Below, in pieces: positions 16,772 to 24,769 of a stretch of DNA of 64,000 bases; positions within the stretch are counted from its first letter, which is position 1, and each line of letters opens with the position of its first letter. The translations under genes and the position numbers were made by a program. Location: positions 1-64,000 of the forward strand of contig CALEWY010000056.1 in NCBI GenBank assembly GCA_937925335.1, in the 5' to 3' direction. The stretch is from an uncultured Acidimicrobiales bacterium (GTDB lineage Bacteria > Actinomycetota > Acidimicrobiia > Acidimicrobiales > SZUA-35). The notes under the pieces were generated by a model. The model ran no database searches. It saw only the letters and a program-made list of their open reading frames with translations, and was not told the origin of the DNA.

Positions 16772-19030
16772 TCACCCGTCGGCGGGCAAACCAATGAACG
16801 AGTTCGTCGAGTAGTCCGTCGGACGGTTCAGGACGGGGAGCCCATCGTCACCGGCCGGCTGAGCTTCAACGAAATCGATGAACGACTTGGCGTAGTCGAG
16901 GAACGTGTCGGTGAAGTTTCCGGCATCGAAGATCTCGCCCATCGTGTCGTAGCCGTCACCACCCGAGGCCATGAAGCTGTTGGTCACGACCGTGTAGGTC
17001 GCAGCCACGTCGAGAGCAACCCACTCGGTCGAGCCCTTTGCCTGGTATTCGATGTTGGTGACTCGCTCGCCCTGAGGCTGCGTGAGATCAACATCGAAAC
17101 GCAAGCCCGAGGCGTACGGGTAGGCGCCGGTTGAACCGTCCGGTCGGACGGCGTTCTGAATGCCCTCTTCCAGAGAATCATCGATCTGCTGACCGGTCAT
17201 CTCAAGGTTGACGAGGGTGTTCGCAAACGGCAACAGCGTGTAGGCATCGGCGATGCTGATCGAACCCTCGGGGATGTCGACTCGGACACCACCGGCGTTC
17301 TGCAACGCAATGTCAGCCTCGAAGCTCTGCGCACGGAACGCATCGGTCACGAGCTGCTGGATCATGCCGCCGGTTGTTGCGGTGAGCTCGTCACAGCCGG
17401 GGATCGTGCTTCGACCCTGGCCCGGAATTCGCTCGAGGCACAGATCCTCTGCTGCGGTTCCGATCGCCACCGCTGCGAGAGCGTCGGCTTCCTCGGAGAA
17501 GGTCTCGAGCACAGCAGCTGCGTCGGCGTCCGGCGTGACAACCGAAAGCGATGGGTTCGCTTCGATGTCGGCCAAGACGGCGGCGAGAGCATCACCTTCG
17601 AGTTCGACACGATCACCGCCGCCCTCAGGGCGACGCTGGAAGGTGTCCGACAACAGCATGTGAGGTGTTCCCTCACAGGAGGCAACGTGGCCGAACTCGT
17701 CCCACGAGATGGAGAGTTCGCCGACCACGGCTGAGTACTGCCATGCCTGCACGATGCAGACCGGCACACCGTTCGCATCGGTGGTTGCCGTTGGGTAGGC
17801 GCCACCGCTGCTGAGGCCGACCGAGTCGAAATCACCGAGCAGTGTGTGGGAGTCGCCGCCGACGATGACGTCGACACCGGTCACCATCGAGGCGAGCTCG
17901 AGATCGTTGTCGTACTGGTAGTGCGACACGAGCACGATCTTGTCGATGCCAGCTGCGGTGAGCTCGTCGACGTAACGCTGGGTGGTCTCCACCTCGTCGA
18001 GGAACTGTGTGGTGTCGAGCGGGCTCGACGAGTTCTGGGTCTTATCGGCGATGTCGATGCCAATGAAGGCGACCTGACCGTCCGGGAAGTCCATGATGTG
18101 GAACGGCTTGATGTAGTCCGTTGCCGAGTTCTCAGCAAGTGGCGTTCCGATTGCGGGAACGACATTTGCGGCGAGCACCTCGGTGGTGCAGTCGTCGGTG
18201 TCGTCATCCAAGAAGTCGAGGAAGGTCTTCAGACCTGCATCGCCAGAATCGAACTCGTGGTTGCCGAGAGCGAACACGTCGAAGCACGCCTGGTTCATCA
18301 TCGCCGCGTCCGCTTCGCCGTCAAAGAGGCTGAAGAAGATCGTGCCGGTGATGGCATCACCTGCGTGAACACGAGCGACGTTGGTGCCAGCGTCGTAGGA
18401 CGACTCGAGCTCATCCATCTTCGCCACCACGCTGGGGAAACCGCCGACGCGCACTCGGGTGCTGTCGCCACCGAGGTCGAGATCGGCAGAGTCGCTCTGC
18501 AGATGTGAGTGATGGTCGTTGATGTGCAGCACGTTCATCGAGAACGCAGCCGATGGCTCAGTCCTCGTGCGCTGCTCGGGTGAATCAGCGAAGAGAGTCA
18601 CGATCGCAACACGAGGCAGCCCCTCTTCGAGACGCCCGAGCCAGTAGGCCTTGCCATCTTCATCAGCCGGTCGCTCGAACGCATCGAGGTAGAGCTGATC
18701 GAGGAAATCAGCATCGCTTTGGCCATCGGGATAACGAGCATCTCGCTCGGGTGATGCGAGGAAGAAGTTCAACATCTCCTCATAGGGCATGCCGTCGGCG
18801 AGGCGACCGAGCCAGTAGTCGAGACCACCGGGCTCAGGACTGCGACCAAGCACTGTCAAGTAGGCCCGTTCGACAAGGCCAACGGCGTCATTGACTGCCG
18901 CCGCGCCTCCGGGATCAGCCTGGGTGGCTGCTGTCGCCGGCGCTGGTGCTGCCCCGGCGACGGGTGCTGTGGCGGTTGCCATCAACACCCCAACGATCGC
19001 TGCAAGTAGTGCAGCTCGAATACGACTCAT
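16772..19030 (-). CDS. Secreted 5'-nucleotidase/UshA-type metallophosphatase with N-terminal DUF4214 repeats
   Basis: 752 residues from the ATG at 19028-19030, preceded by AGGAG. The Sec signal peptide is about 1-30, ending in an AGAAPAPA stretch. Two DUF4214 units follow (VERAYLTVLGRSPEPGGLDYW and QLYLDAFERPADEDGKAYW, about 55-150). The metallophosphoesterase starts near 168 with MNVLHINDHHSHL, then HAGDAITG, GNHEFDSGD and VSHYQYD. The C-terminal 5_nucleotid_C domain contains LQNAGGVRVDIPEG. The family removes phosphate from extracellular nucleotides or UDP-sugars. DUF4214 is normally found in surface or extracellular matrix proteins, so this enzyme may be held at the cell surface. A start at 19078 would precede the signal peptide with a charged extension and is rejected. 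Confidence 0.92.
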   Translation of the reverse strand: MSRIRAALLAAIVGVLMATATAPVAGAAPAPATAATQADPGGAAAVNDAVGLVERAYLTVLGRSPEPGGLDYWLGRLADGMPYEEMLNFFLASPERDARYPDGQSDADFLDQLYLDAFERPADEDGKAYWLGRLEEGLPRVAIVTLFADSPEQRTRTEPSAAFSMNVLHINDHHSHLQSDSADLDLGGDSTRVRVGGFPSVVAKMDELESSYDAGTNVARVHAGDAITGTIFFSLFDGEADAAMMNQACFDVFALGNHEFDSGDAGLKTFLDFLDDDTDDCTTEVLAANVVPAIGTPLAENSATDYIKPFHIMDFPDGQVAFIGIDIADKTQNSSSPLDTTQFLDEVETTQRYVDELTAAGIDKIVLVSHYQYDNDLELASMVTGVDVIVGGDSHTLLGDFDSVGLSSGGAYPTATTDANGVPVCIVQAWQYSAVVGELSISWDEFGHVASCEGTPHMLLSDTFQRRPEGGGDRVELEGDALAAVLADIEANPSLSVVTPDADAAAVLETFSEEADALAAVAIGTAAEDLCLERIPGQGRSTIPGCDELTATTGGMIQQLVTDAFRAQSFEADIALQNAGGVRVDIPEGSISIADAYTLLPFANTLVNLEMTGQQIDDSLEEGIQNAVRPDGSTGAYPYASGLRFDVDLTQPQGERVTNIEYQAKGSTEWVALDVAATYTVVTNSFMASGGDGYDTMGEIFDAGNFTDTFLDYAKSFIDFVEAQPAGDDGLPVLNRPTDYSTNSFIGLPADG

Positions 19031-19276
19031 CTTTACTCCTGCCATGAAGTCCGCGTGTACGACCGCAATGGGTAGCACGCGCGATCCAAAAGCGCCCGTG
19101 GAACGCGAAGGTCTTTCGCCAGCGTTCGCACAGGATTCATGTCCGCGTTCGCGAAGCGCAGCTCAGAGCCCGCTCGTGCAGTGGCGAGCGCTCGAATGCG
19201 CCTGAGCAACCACCGGCAAACGTGACCGGGTGCACGACATCGCTCGGTCCTCGGTGGCCAGTCTGTTCGGAGAGGC

Positions 19277-20044
19277 CTACTCCACTAAGCGAAGACCGGT
19301 TGGCGAGACCTCGTCGTCGGCCGGGCCGAGCTCGGCGACGAACTCGGTGAGATGCCCCGGGAAGACGTGTTCGGAAACGAGGACGGGCGACCCGTCGGTT
19401 GCGAGGGTGGTGCGGTGCACGACGAGCACGGCCGATTCGGCCGGGAGGCCGAGGAGGTCTGCGTCGGTCGGGCTCACCACGGCGGCGCCGATTCGCTGAG
19501 TGGCACCGCCGACGTCGACGGGCAACAGTGCGTAGAAGCTCTTTCGTTCCACTTCGGCCCGCGAGAGGTTTGCGCCGAGATCATCTCGACACCACACGGT
19601 GACTCGAGCGAAGGGTTCACCGTCGGCGAGGTTGACTCGACGCACTTCGAGCACCCGGTCGCCAAGAAGTCCGGCGGCTTCCGCCGGCGCATCGACGAAT
19701 TGGAAATCGATGATGCGGCGCTCGGACGTGCGACCCGAGTTGGCGAGCTGGTCCTCGATTGTGGCGAGGCCGGTGAGCGGTTGAGCGACCGGTTCGGCAG
19801 CGGCGAACCAGCCGAGGCCCTGGCGTGAATCGACCAGGCCTTCATCCCGAAGCACTTCGAGTGCTTTTCGGATCGTGACGCGGCTCGCGTCGTAGGAACC
19901 GCCTAACGTCGCCTCGCTTGGCAGAAGTTGTCCGGCGGCGAATTCTCCGCTCCCCAAGCGGGATCGGAGATCGTCAGCAATTTGGTGATAGCGAATTGTT
20001 CTCACTTGTATTACAGTTGTATCAGACGAGCCGCCGCTTGTCAC
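19277..20044 (-). CDS. GntR family regulator (HutC/UTRA subfamily)
   Basis: 255 residues from a GTG at 20042-20044, with GGAGG nine bases upstream. The winged helix is RYHQIADDLRSRLGSGEFAAG then LLPSEATLGGSYDASRVTIRKALEVLRDEGLVDSRQG (15-78 approx.). The UTRA ligand domain follows (about 95-245) with LEVRRVNLADGEPFARVTVW and LVVHRTTLATDGSPVLVSEHVFPG. It is divergent from aconitase with 25 bases between the start codons, so it probably controls that gene (inference). An in-frame GTG at 20005 would give a shorter N-terminus, but the 20044 start has the better ribosome site. Confidence 0.9.
   Translation of the reverse strand: MTSGGSSDTTVIQVRTIRYHQIADDLRSRLGSGEFAAGQLLPSEATLGGSYDASRVTIRKALEVLRDEGLVDSRQGLGWFAAAEPVAQPLTGLATIEDQLANSGRTSERRIIDFQFVDAPAEAAGLLGDRVLEVRRVNLADGEPFARVTVWCRDDLGANLSRAEVERKSFYALLPVDVGGATQRIGAAVVSPTDADLLGLPAESAVLVVHRTTLATDGSPVLVSEHVFPGHLTEFVAELGPADDEVSPTGLRLVE
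20006..20022. promoter_or_regulatory. Candidate GntR operator / aconitase control site
   Basis: TTGTAT occurs at 20006 and again at 20017, 11 bases apart, with TGTATTACA (an odd palindrome) over the first. It lies within the first codons of the GntR gene and about 50 bases upstream of the aconitase start, where a control site for both would be expected. Confidence 0.4.
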
Positions 20045-20053
20045 CTAGTTGAA

Positions 20054-20063
20054 CCTCCGGAGG
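20054..20063. promoter_or_regulatory. Palindromic Shine-Dalgarno shared by divergent genes
   Basis: CCTCCGGAGG is a perfect palindrome. Read rightward it gives GGAGG(AG) before the aconitase ATG at 20070. Read leftward it gives GGAGG nine bases before the GntR GTG at 20044. One 10-base sequence thus serves as ribosome site for both genes. Confidence 0.75.
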
Positions 20064-20069
20064 AGCCTC

Positions 20070-22346
20070 ATGGCCGTTGGACCAGAAACCCCGATCGAAC
20101 TGATCAATGGCGTGTACGCCACGCTCGATGAGCGGGTGGCCGCCTTCCGAGCCAAGACCGGCAAGGCGCTGACCCTCACCGAGAAGATCCTCGCGAACCA
20201 CCTCGACGATCCGAACGCCGAATACGAGCGCGGCAAGACCTACGTCGACTTCCGCCCCGACCGTGTGGCCATGCAAGACGCCACCGCCCAGATGGCATGG
20301 CTGCAGTTCGACACCGCTGGCCTCACCGAGGTGCAGGTGCCGACCACGACCCACTGCGATCACCTCATTCAGGCAAAGGTCGAAGCAAAGCAGGACCTGC
20401 TGCGCGCCGTCGACACCAACGAAGAGGTCTACGAGTTCCTCCGTTCGATCTCGGCGAAGTACGGCGGCGGCTTCTGGAAGCCCGGCAGCGGCATCATCCA
20501 CCAGGTCGTGCTCGAGAACTACGCCTTCCCCGGCGGCATGATGATCGGCACCGACAGCCACACGCCGAACGGCGGTGGGCTCGGCATGATCGCGATCGGT
20601 GTTGGTGGCGCCGACGCCGTCGACGTCATGACCGGCTTCCCGTGGAACGTTCGTGCCCCGAAGCTCATCGGCGTGAAGCTCACGGGATCACTCAACGGTT
20701 GGTCTTCACCCAAGGATGTCATCTTGAAGGTGGCCGACATCCTCACCGTGAAGGGTGGCACCGGTGCGATCGTCGAGTACTTCGGCGAGGGCGCCAACAG
20801 CATCAGCGCAACCGGCAAAGCAACCATCTGCAACATGGGCGCTGAGATCGGTGCGACCACCTCGGTCTTCGCATACGACGACGCCATCGCTCGTTACCTC
20901 AAGAGCACCGGCCGTGAAGCAACCGCCGATGCCGCAAACGCCGTCGCCCATCACCTCCGGGCCGACGACGAGGTTCTCGCCAACCCTGAGGACTACTTCG
21001 ACCAGGTCATCGAGATCGACCTCGACACGTTGCAACCCCACATCAACGGCCCGCACACACCGGACCTCGCTCGTGAAGTGAAGGATCTCGGCGCCGAAGC
21101 CAAGGCTGAAGGTTGGCCCTCAGAGATCTCCGCCGCCCTCATCGGCAGCTGCACCAACTCCTCCTACGAGGACATCACCCGTGCTGCATCGATCGCCCGC
21201 GAGGCAAAGGCCAAGGGAATCTCGCTCAAAACCAAGCTCCTCATCACCCCCGGATCCGAGCAGGTTCGAGCAACCATCGAACGCGATGGTTTGCTCGCCG
21301 ACTTCGAAGCGCTCGGCGCCACGGTGCTCGCCAACGCTTGTGGCCCATGCATCGGCCAGTGGGATCGCTCCGACGAGCGTGAGCCGGGCGAAGCCAACGT
21401 GATCGTCACGTCCTACAACCGCAACTTCCCGAAGCGCAACGACGGCGACGCAGCAACGCTTGCGTTCGTCACCTCGCCGGAAACGGTCATGGCGCTCGCC
21501 CTCGCCGGCAACGTCGACTTTGACCCGATCAACGGCACGCTCACCAACGATGCGGGCGAAGAGGTCAGCCTCTCTGTCCCCGTCGGGATCGAGTTGCCAG
21601 AAGCTGGATTCGACGAGGGTGAAGAGACCTTCATCGCTCCGCCGGCCGACGGCTCGGGTGTTGACGTTGTGGTCTCCCCCACCTCCGACCGCCTCCAGCT
21701 TCTCACCCCGTTCGAGCCCCGCCCGGCCACCGACTACGAAAACCTGCCCATCCTCGTGAAGGCTCACGGCAAGTTCACGACCGACCACATCTCGATGGCC
21801 GGACCGTGGCTCAAGTACCGCGGCCACCTCGAGAACATCTCGGGCAACCTCTACCTCGGAGCGGTCAGCGCCTACAACGAGAACATCGTTGGCCTCGGCA
21901 AGAACCAGCTCACCGGTGAGCGCCAGAGCTTCCCCGATATGGCGAAGGCTTACCACGAGGCTGGCCAGCCGTGGGTTGTCATCGGCGACGAGAACATGGG
22001 TGAAGGCTCGAGCCGTGAGCATGCGGCGATGGAGCCTCGCTTCCGACTCGGTCTTGTTGCGATCGCTCGTTCGTTCGCTCGTATTCACGAGACCAACCTG
22101 AAGAAGCAGGGCATGGTGCCGCTGACCTTCGCTGACCCGGCCGACTATGACCGCATTGGTGAGGACGACCGCCTCACCATCGTGGGCCTCGACGATCTCG
22201 CGCCCGGCGCACAAGTCACCGTGCAGGTCGTTCCAGCTGAGGGCGACTCATGGACCTTCCTCACGAACCACACCTTCTCGGATGATCAGATCGAGTGGTT
22301 CCGTGCCGGTTCAGCGCTCAACGTGATCCGCCAGAACCTGGCCTAA
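20070..22346 (+). CDS. acn: Aconitate hydratase, mitochondrial type
   Basis: Converts citrate to isocitrate in the TCA cycle with a 4Fe-4S cluster; cytoplasmic. 758 residues from the ATG at 20070 (GGAGGAG upstream); the frame extends 7 codons further but has no better site. Cluster ligands lie in [10 protein letters not shown] and [13 protein letters not shown]. Substrate motifs include [24 protein letters not shown] and [14 protein letters not shown]. The length and the order of motifs fit the mitochondrial-type enzymes, shorter than the usual actinobacterial AcnA of about 900-940 residues, which is notable. A GntR regulator is divergent. A strong terminator follows. Confidence 0.96.
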   Translation: MAVGPETPIELINGVYATLDERVAAFRAKTGKALTLTEKILANHLDDPNAEYERGKTYVDFRPDRVAMQDATAQMAWLQFDTAGLTEVQVPTTTHCDHLIQAKVEAKQDLLRAVDTNEEVYEFLRSISAKYGGGFWKPGSGIIHQVVLENYAFPGGMMIGTDSHTPNGGGLGMIAIGVGGADAVDVMTGFPWNVRAPKLIGVKLTGSLNGWSSPKDVILKVADILTVKGGTGAIVEYFGEGANSISATGKATICNMGAEIGATTSVFAYDDAIARYLKSTGREATADAANAVAHHLRADDEVLANPEDYFDQVIEIDLDTLQPHINGPHTPDLAREVKDLGAEAKAEGWPSEISAALIGSCTNSSYEDITRAASIAREAKAKGISLKTKLLITPGSEQVRATIERDGLLADFEALGATVLANACGPCIGQWDRSDEREPGEANVIVTSYNRNFPKRNDGDAATLAFVTSPETVMALALAGNVDFDPINGTLTNDAGEEVSLSVPVGIELPEAGFDEGEETFIAPPADGSGVDVVVSPTSDRLQLLTPFEPRPATDYENLPILVKAHGKFTTDHISMAGPWLKYRGHLENISGNLYLGAVSAYNENIVGLGKNQLTGERQSFPDMAKAYHEAGQPWVVIGDENMGEGSSREHAAMEPRFRLGLVAIARSFARIHETNLKKQGMVPLTFADPADYDRIGEDDRLTIVGLDDLAPGAQVTVQVVPAEGDSWTFLTNHTFSDDQIEWFRAGSALNVIRQNLA

Positions 22347-22397
22347 GCCATTCGGGCATCACCGCACTGGCGCAACGCCGTGCTGCCGTAAAGCCAC

Positions 22398-22441
22398 AAA
22401 AGGGGTCTGGGCGGAGCTTCGGCTCCGACCCAGACCCTTTT
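22398..22441 (+). terminator. Rho-independent terminator after aconitase
   Basis: Long hairpin AAAAGGGGTCTGGG.GGAGC, a TTCG loop, then GCTCC..CCCAGACCCTTTT ending in a T run. The stem is near-perfect over 19 base pairs. Confidence 0.9.
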
Positions 22442-22503
22442 GTGTTGTTGGGTCGCTTTCGCTCGGCTCAGCTCAATCTCGGTCGGGCCGATAGTTTCTG
22501 ACC

Positions 22504-23880
22504 ATGGCGAACTCGGCAGCGTTCTTCGATCTGGACCGCACGCTCCTTCAAGGTGCAAGCGGTCCGATCATCTCTCAGGCGATGCGCGATCAGGGCGTGC
22601 TCGGATCAAAGCCGGTTCCTGGTGAGAAGCTCCTCTTCGGCTTGTTCAACCTGATCGGCGAAACACTCCCGTCGATGGCGCTGACGCGTCAGGGCGCACG
22701 AGCGGCGAAGGGTTGGTCACAAGAAGCCGTGCAACGCGCCGGCGAGCAGGCGGCGCCGCTCCTCGCCGAAGCTGTCGAACCGTTCGCTCGGGAGATCATC
22801 GCTGAACATCGGGCCGAAGGGCGCAAGATCGTTCTGGCGACGACCACTCCATACGACGTCGTGAAACCGTTCGCCGATCTCATGGGTTTCGACGGAGCGC
22901 TCGCCACCCACTATCGGGTGGCCGACGATGGCACCTACGACGGCACGATCGATGGTGAGTTCGTGTGGAATCGCGGCAAGGCGCGATGTGTCAAGGAATG
23001 GGCGCGAGCCAACCTCGTCGAACTCGCCGACAGCTACGCCTACACCGACTCGATCTTCGACATTCCGATGCTGCATTCGGTCGGCAATCCAACGGCGGTC
23101 AATCCCGACCCGAGGATGCTCGGCTACGCCACCCTTCGAGGGTGGCCGATCCTGTGGTTCAACGCTCCGCCCGGTGTTCCGAAACCGGTTGGTATTGAGC
23201 CCCAGCAAATGATGTCGGCGATCGCCCGGCCAGAGTTCTTGCCGTGGGTCGACATCGACGTCACCGGTGCCTCGAAGGTCCCCACCGAAGGCGGCACGAT
23301 CTTGGCAATGAACCACCGCAGCTACCTCGACCCGTTGGTCATGGGTTTTGCTGCTGGACAAATCGGACGGCCCGCTCGATTCCTCGCAAAGAAGGAAGTC
23401 ACCGACGCACCGATCGCCGGCCAAGTCACCAAAGCACTCGGAGCGATTCGAGTCGATCGAGAAGGTGGCGGCGAAGCGCCGATGGAAGAAGCCGCTCGTG
23501 CACTTCGAGCTGGCGAACTGATCGCCGTGTTCCCTCAGGGCACAATCCCACGCGGGCCGGAGTTCTTCGACCCGGTTTTGAAGGGCCGATACGGCGCCGT
23601 TCGTTTGGCGATCGAGACCGGCGCACAGATCGTGCCCGTCGGCATCTGGGGAACCGAGAGGGCCTGGCCTCGCAATCGCAAGCTGCCGTACCTTCTGAAT
23701 CTTGCGAACCCGCCGACCGTTTCGATCACGATCGGCGAGCCATACGAACCCGCCAGCGGTGATCTCGACGAGGCGATCGCAGAACTGATGGGCAAGATCG
23801 TCGAACTGCTCCCTCCCGAGGCGAAGCACCACGTCACCCCCACCGAATCCCAACTCGCCGCGACGTACCCACCCGAGTAA
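22504..23880 (+). CDS. HAD-IB phosphatase fused to PlsC acyltransferase
   Basis: 458 residues. The N-terminal half is a HAD-IB hydrolase of the phosphoserine-phosphatase type with intact motif I, FFDLDRTLLQ (Asp9 and Asp11), TTTPYDVVKPF near 120 and AYTDSIFDIPML near 180. The C-terminal half (from about 250) is a PlsC acyltransferase with NHRSYLD (HX4D) and FPQGTIPRG. Fusions of this kind occur widely in actinobacteria and are thought to combine dephosphorylation with acyl transfer in lipid synthesis. It is a second acyltransferase of the window, with the HAD domain that the 4.8-kb cluster carries on its reductase. It stands alone, followed by tandem repeats. Confidence 0.9.
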   Translation: MANSAAFFDLDRTLLQGASGPIISQAMRDQGVLGSKPVPGEKLLFGLFNLIGETLPSMALTRQGARAAKGWSQEAVQRAGEQAAPLLAEAVEPFAREIIAEHRAEGRKIVLATTTPYDVVKPFADLMGFDGALATHYRVADDGTYDGTIDGEFVWNRGKARCVKEWARANLVELADSYAYTDSIFDIPMLHSVGNPTAVNPDPRMLGYATLRGWPILWFNAPPGVPKPVGIEPQQMMSAIARPEFLPWVDIDVTGASKVPTEGGTILAMNHRSYLDPLVMGFAAGQIGRPARFLAKKEVTDAPIAGQVTKALGAIRVDREGGGEAPMEEAARALRAGELIAVFPQGTIPRGPEFFDPVLKGRYGAVRLAIETGAQIVPVGIWGTERAWPRNRKLPYLLNLANPPTVSITIGEPYEPASGDLDEAIAELMGKIVELLPPEAKHHVTPTESQLAATYPPE

Positions 23881-23883
23881 GCG

Positions 23884-24031
23884 ATCACTCCCTCCGGGAG
23901 CCGTTGCACGGAGCCGGGCGTTCACTCCCTCCGGGAGCCGTTGCACGGAGCCGGGCGTTCACTCCCTCCGGGAGCCGTTGCACGGAGCCGGGCGTTCACT
24001 CCCTCCGGGAGCCGTTGCACGGAGCCGGGCG
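23884..24031 (-). repeat. Tandem repeat family B in reverse orientation, four 37-bp units
   Basis: Four units of 37 bases start at 23884, 23921, 23958 and 23995; the last three are identical. The unit TTCACTCCCTCCGGGAGC, then CGTTGCACGGAGCCGGGCG, is the complement of the family B repeats at 206-334 with a small deletion. It fills most of the gap between two rightward genes. Confidence 0.85.
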
Positions 24032-24052
24032 GCCGGCTCGTAGCCTCTCTGC

Positions 24053-24769
24053 ATGGATAGGGCGAGCTTCGACTGGCGCAACTACGACGGCATCTTGTTC
24101 GATCTCGACGGTGTGATCACCCCCACCGCAGAGATTCACGAACACGCCTGGGGCGAGCTCTTCGCGAACTACGACTACACCGAGGATGACTACCTCGCGT
24201 CGATCGACGGCAAGCCCCGCTACGACGGCGTTCGCTCGTTCCTGGCGACGAGAGGCATCACCCTCCCGGACGGGTCGCCAGCCGATGCTCCCGGTGTCGA
24301 CACGGTGTGCGCACTCGGGAACCAGAAGAACGCGTTGTTCAACTACATTCTCGAGCGCGATGGCATCGCCCCCTATCCGGGTTCGCAGGCCACGCTCGAC
24401 CTCGTCGCTGATTTGGGAATCGCGTCGGCGATCGTGTCGTCGTCGAAGAACGCCCTCCCCGTGCTCGCCGCCGCCGGCCTCGCCGAACGCTTCGATGTTG
24501 TGATCGACGGCATCGTGTCCGCCGACCTTGGCCTTGCCGGCAAGCCAGCACCCGACGGCTACCTGCTCGGCGCCGAACGAATCGGCACCGACCCGAGCCG
24601 GACGGTTGTGGTCGAAGATGCCGTGTCCGGTGTCGCTGCCGGAGCCAACGGCAACTTCGTCGTCACGATCGGCGTCGACCGTGGCGCAGGCGAAGCCGCC
24701 CTCATGGAGCACGGCGCAACGTTTGTCGTGTCCGACCTCGCCGACCTTCTGAACGGAGCGTCCAGCTGA
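24053..24769 (+). CDS. Beta-phosphoglucomutase family HAD hydrolase
   Basis: 238 residues. The HAD motifs are LFDLDGVITPT (motif I, Asp pair), SSSKN (motif II), GKPAPDGYL (motif III Lys) and VVEDAVSGVAAG (motif IV). This is the beta-PGM subfamily, which interconverts beta-glucose-1-phosphate and glucose-6-phosphate. The stop codon overlaps the start of the downstream GH65 gene (TGATG). GH65 phosphorylases release beta-glucose-1-phosphate, so the pair forms a standard disaccharide phosphorolysis pathway. No transporter for the disaccharide is present in the window, so the sugar could come from inside the cell. Confidence 0.9.
   Translation: MDRASFDWRNYDGILFDLDGVITPTAEIHEHAWGELFANYDYTEDDYLASIDGKPRYDGVRSFLATRGITLPDGSPADAPGVDTVCALGNQKNALFNYILERDGIAPYPGSQATLDLVADLGIASAIVSSSKNALPVLAAAGLAERFDVVIDGIVSADLGLAGKPAPDGYLLGAERIGTDPSRTVVVEDAVSGVAAGANGNFVVTIGVDRGAGEAALMEHGATFVVSDLADLLNGASS

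Noticed and set aside
21120-22214. A 364-residue leftward frame within the aconitase gene
   Set aside because: Antisense shadow of a highly conserved enzyme; no recognisable domain.
22717-23946. A 409-residue leftward frame opposite the HAD-PlsC gene
   Set aside because: Shadow frame without motifs; the plus strand carries HAD and HX4D motifs.
23884-24031. Possible CRISPR array
   Set aside because: The 37-base units are directly joined without spacers; they match the family B repeat.
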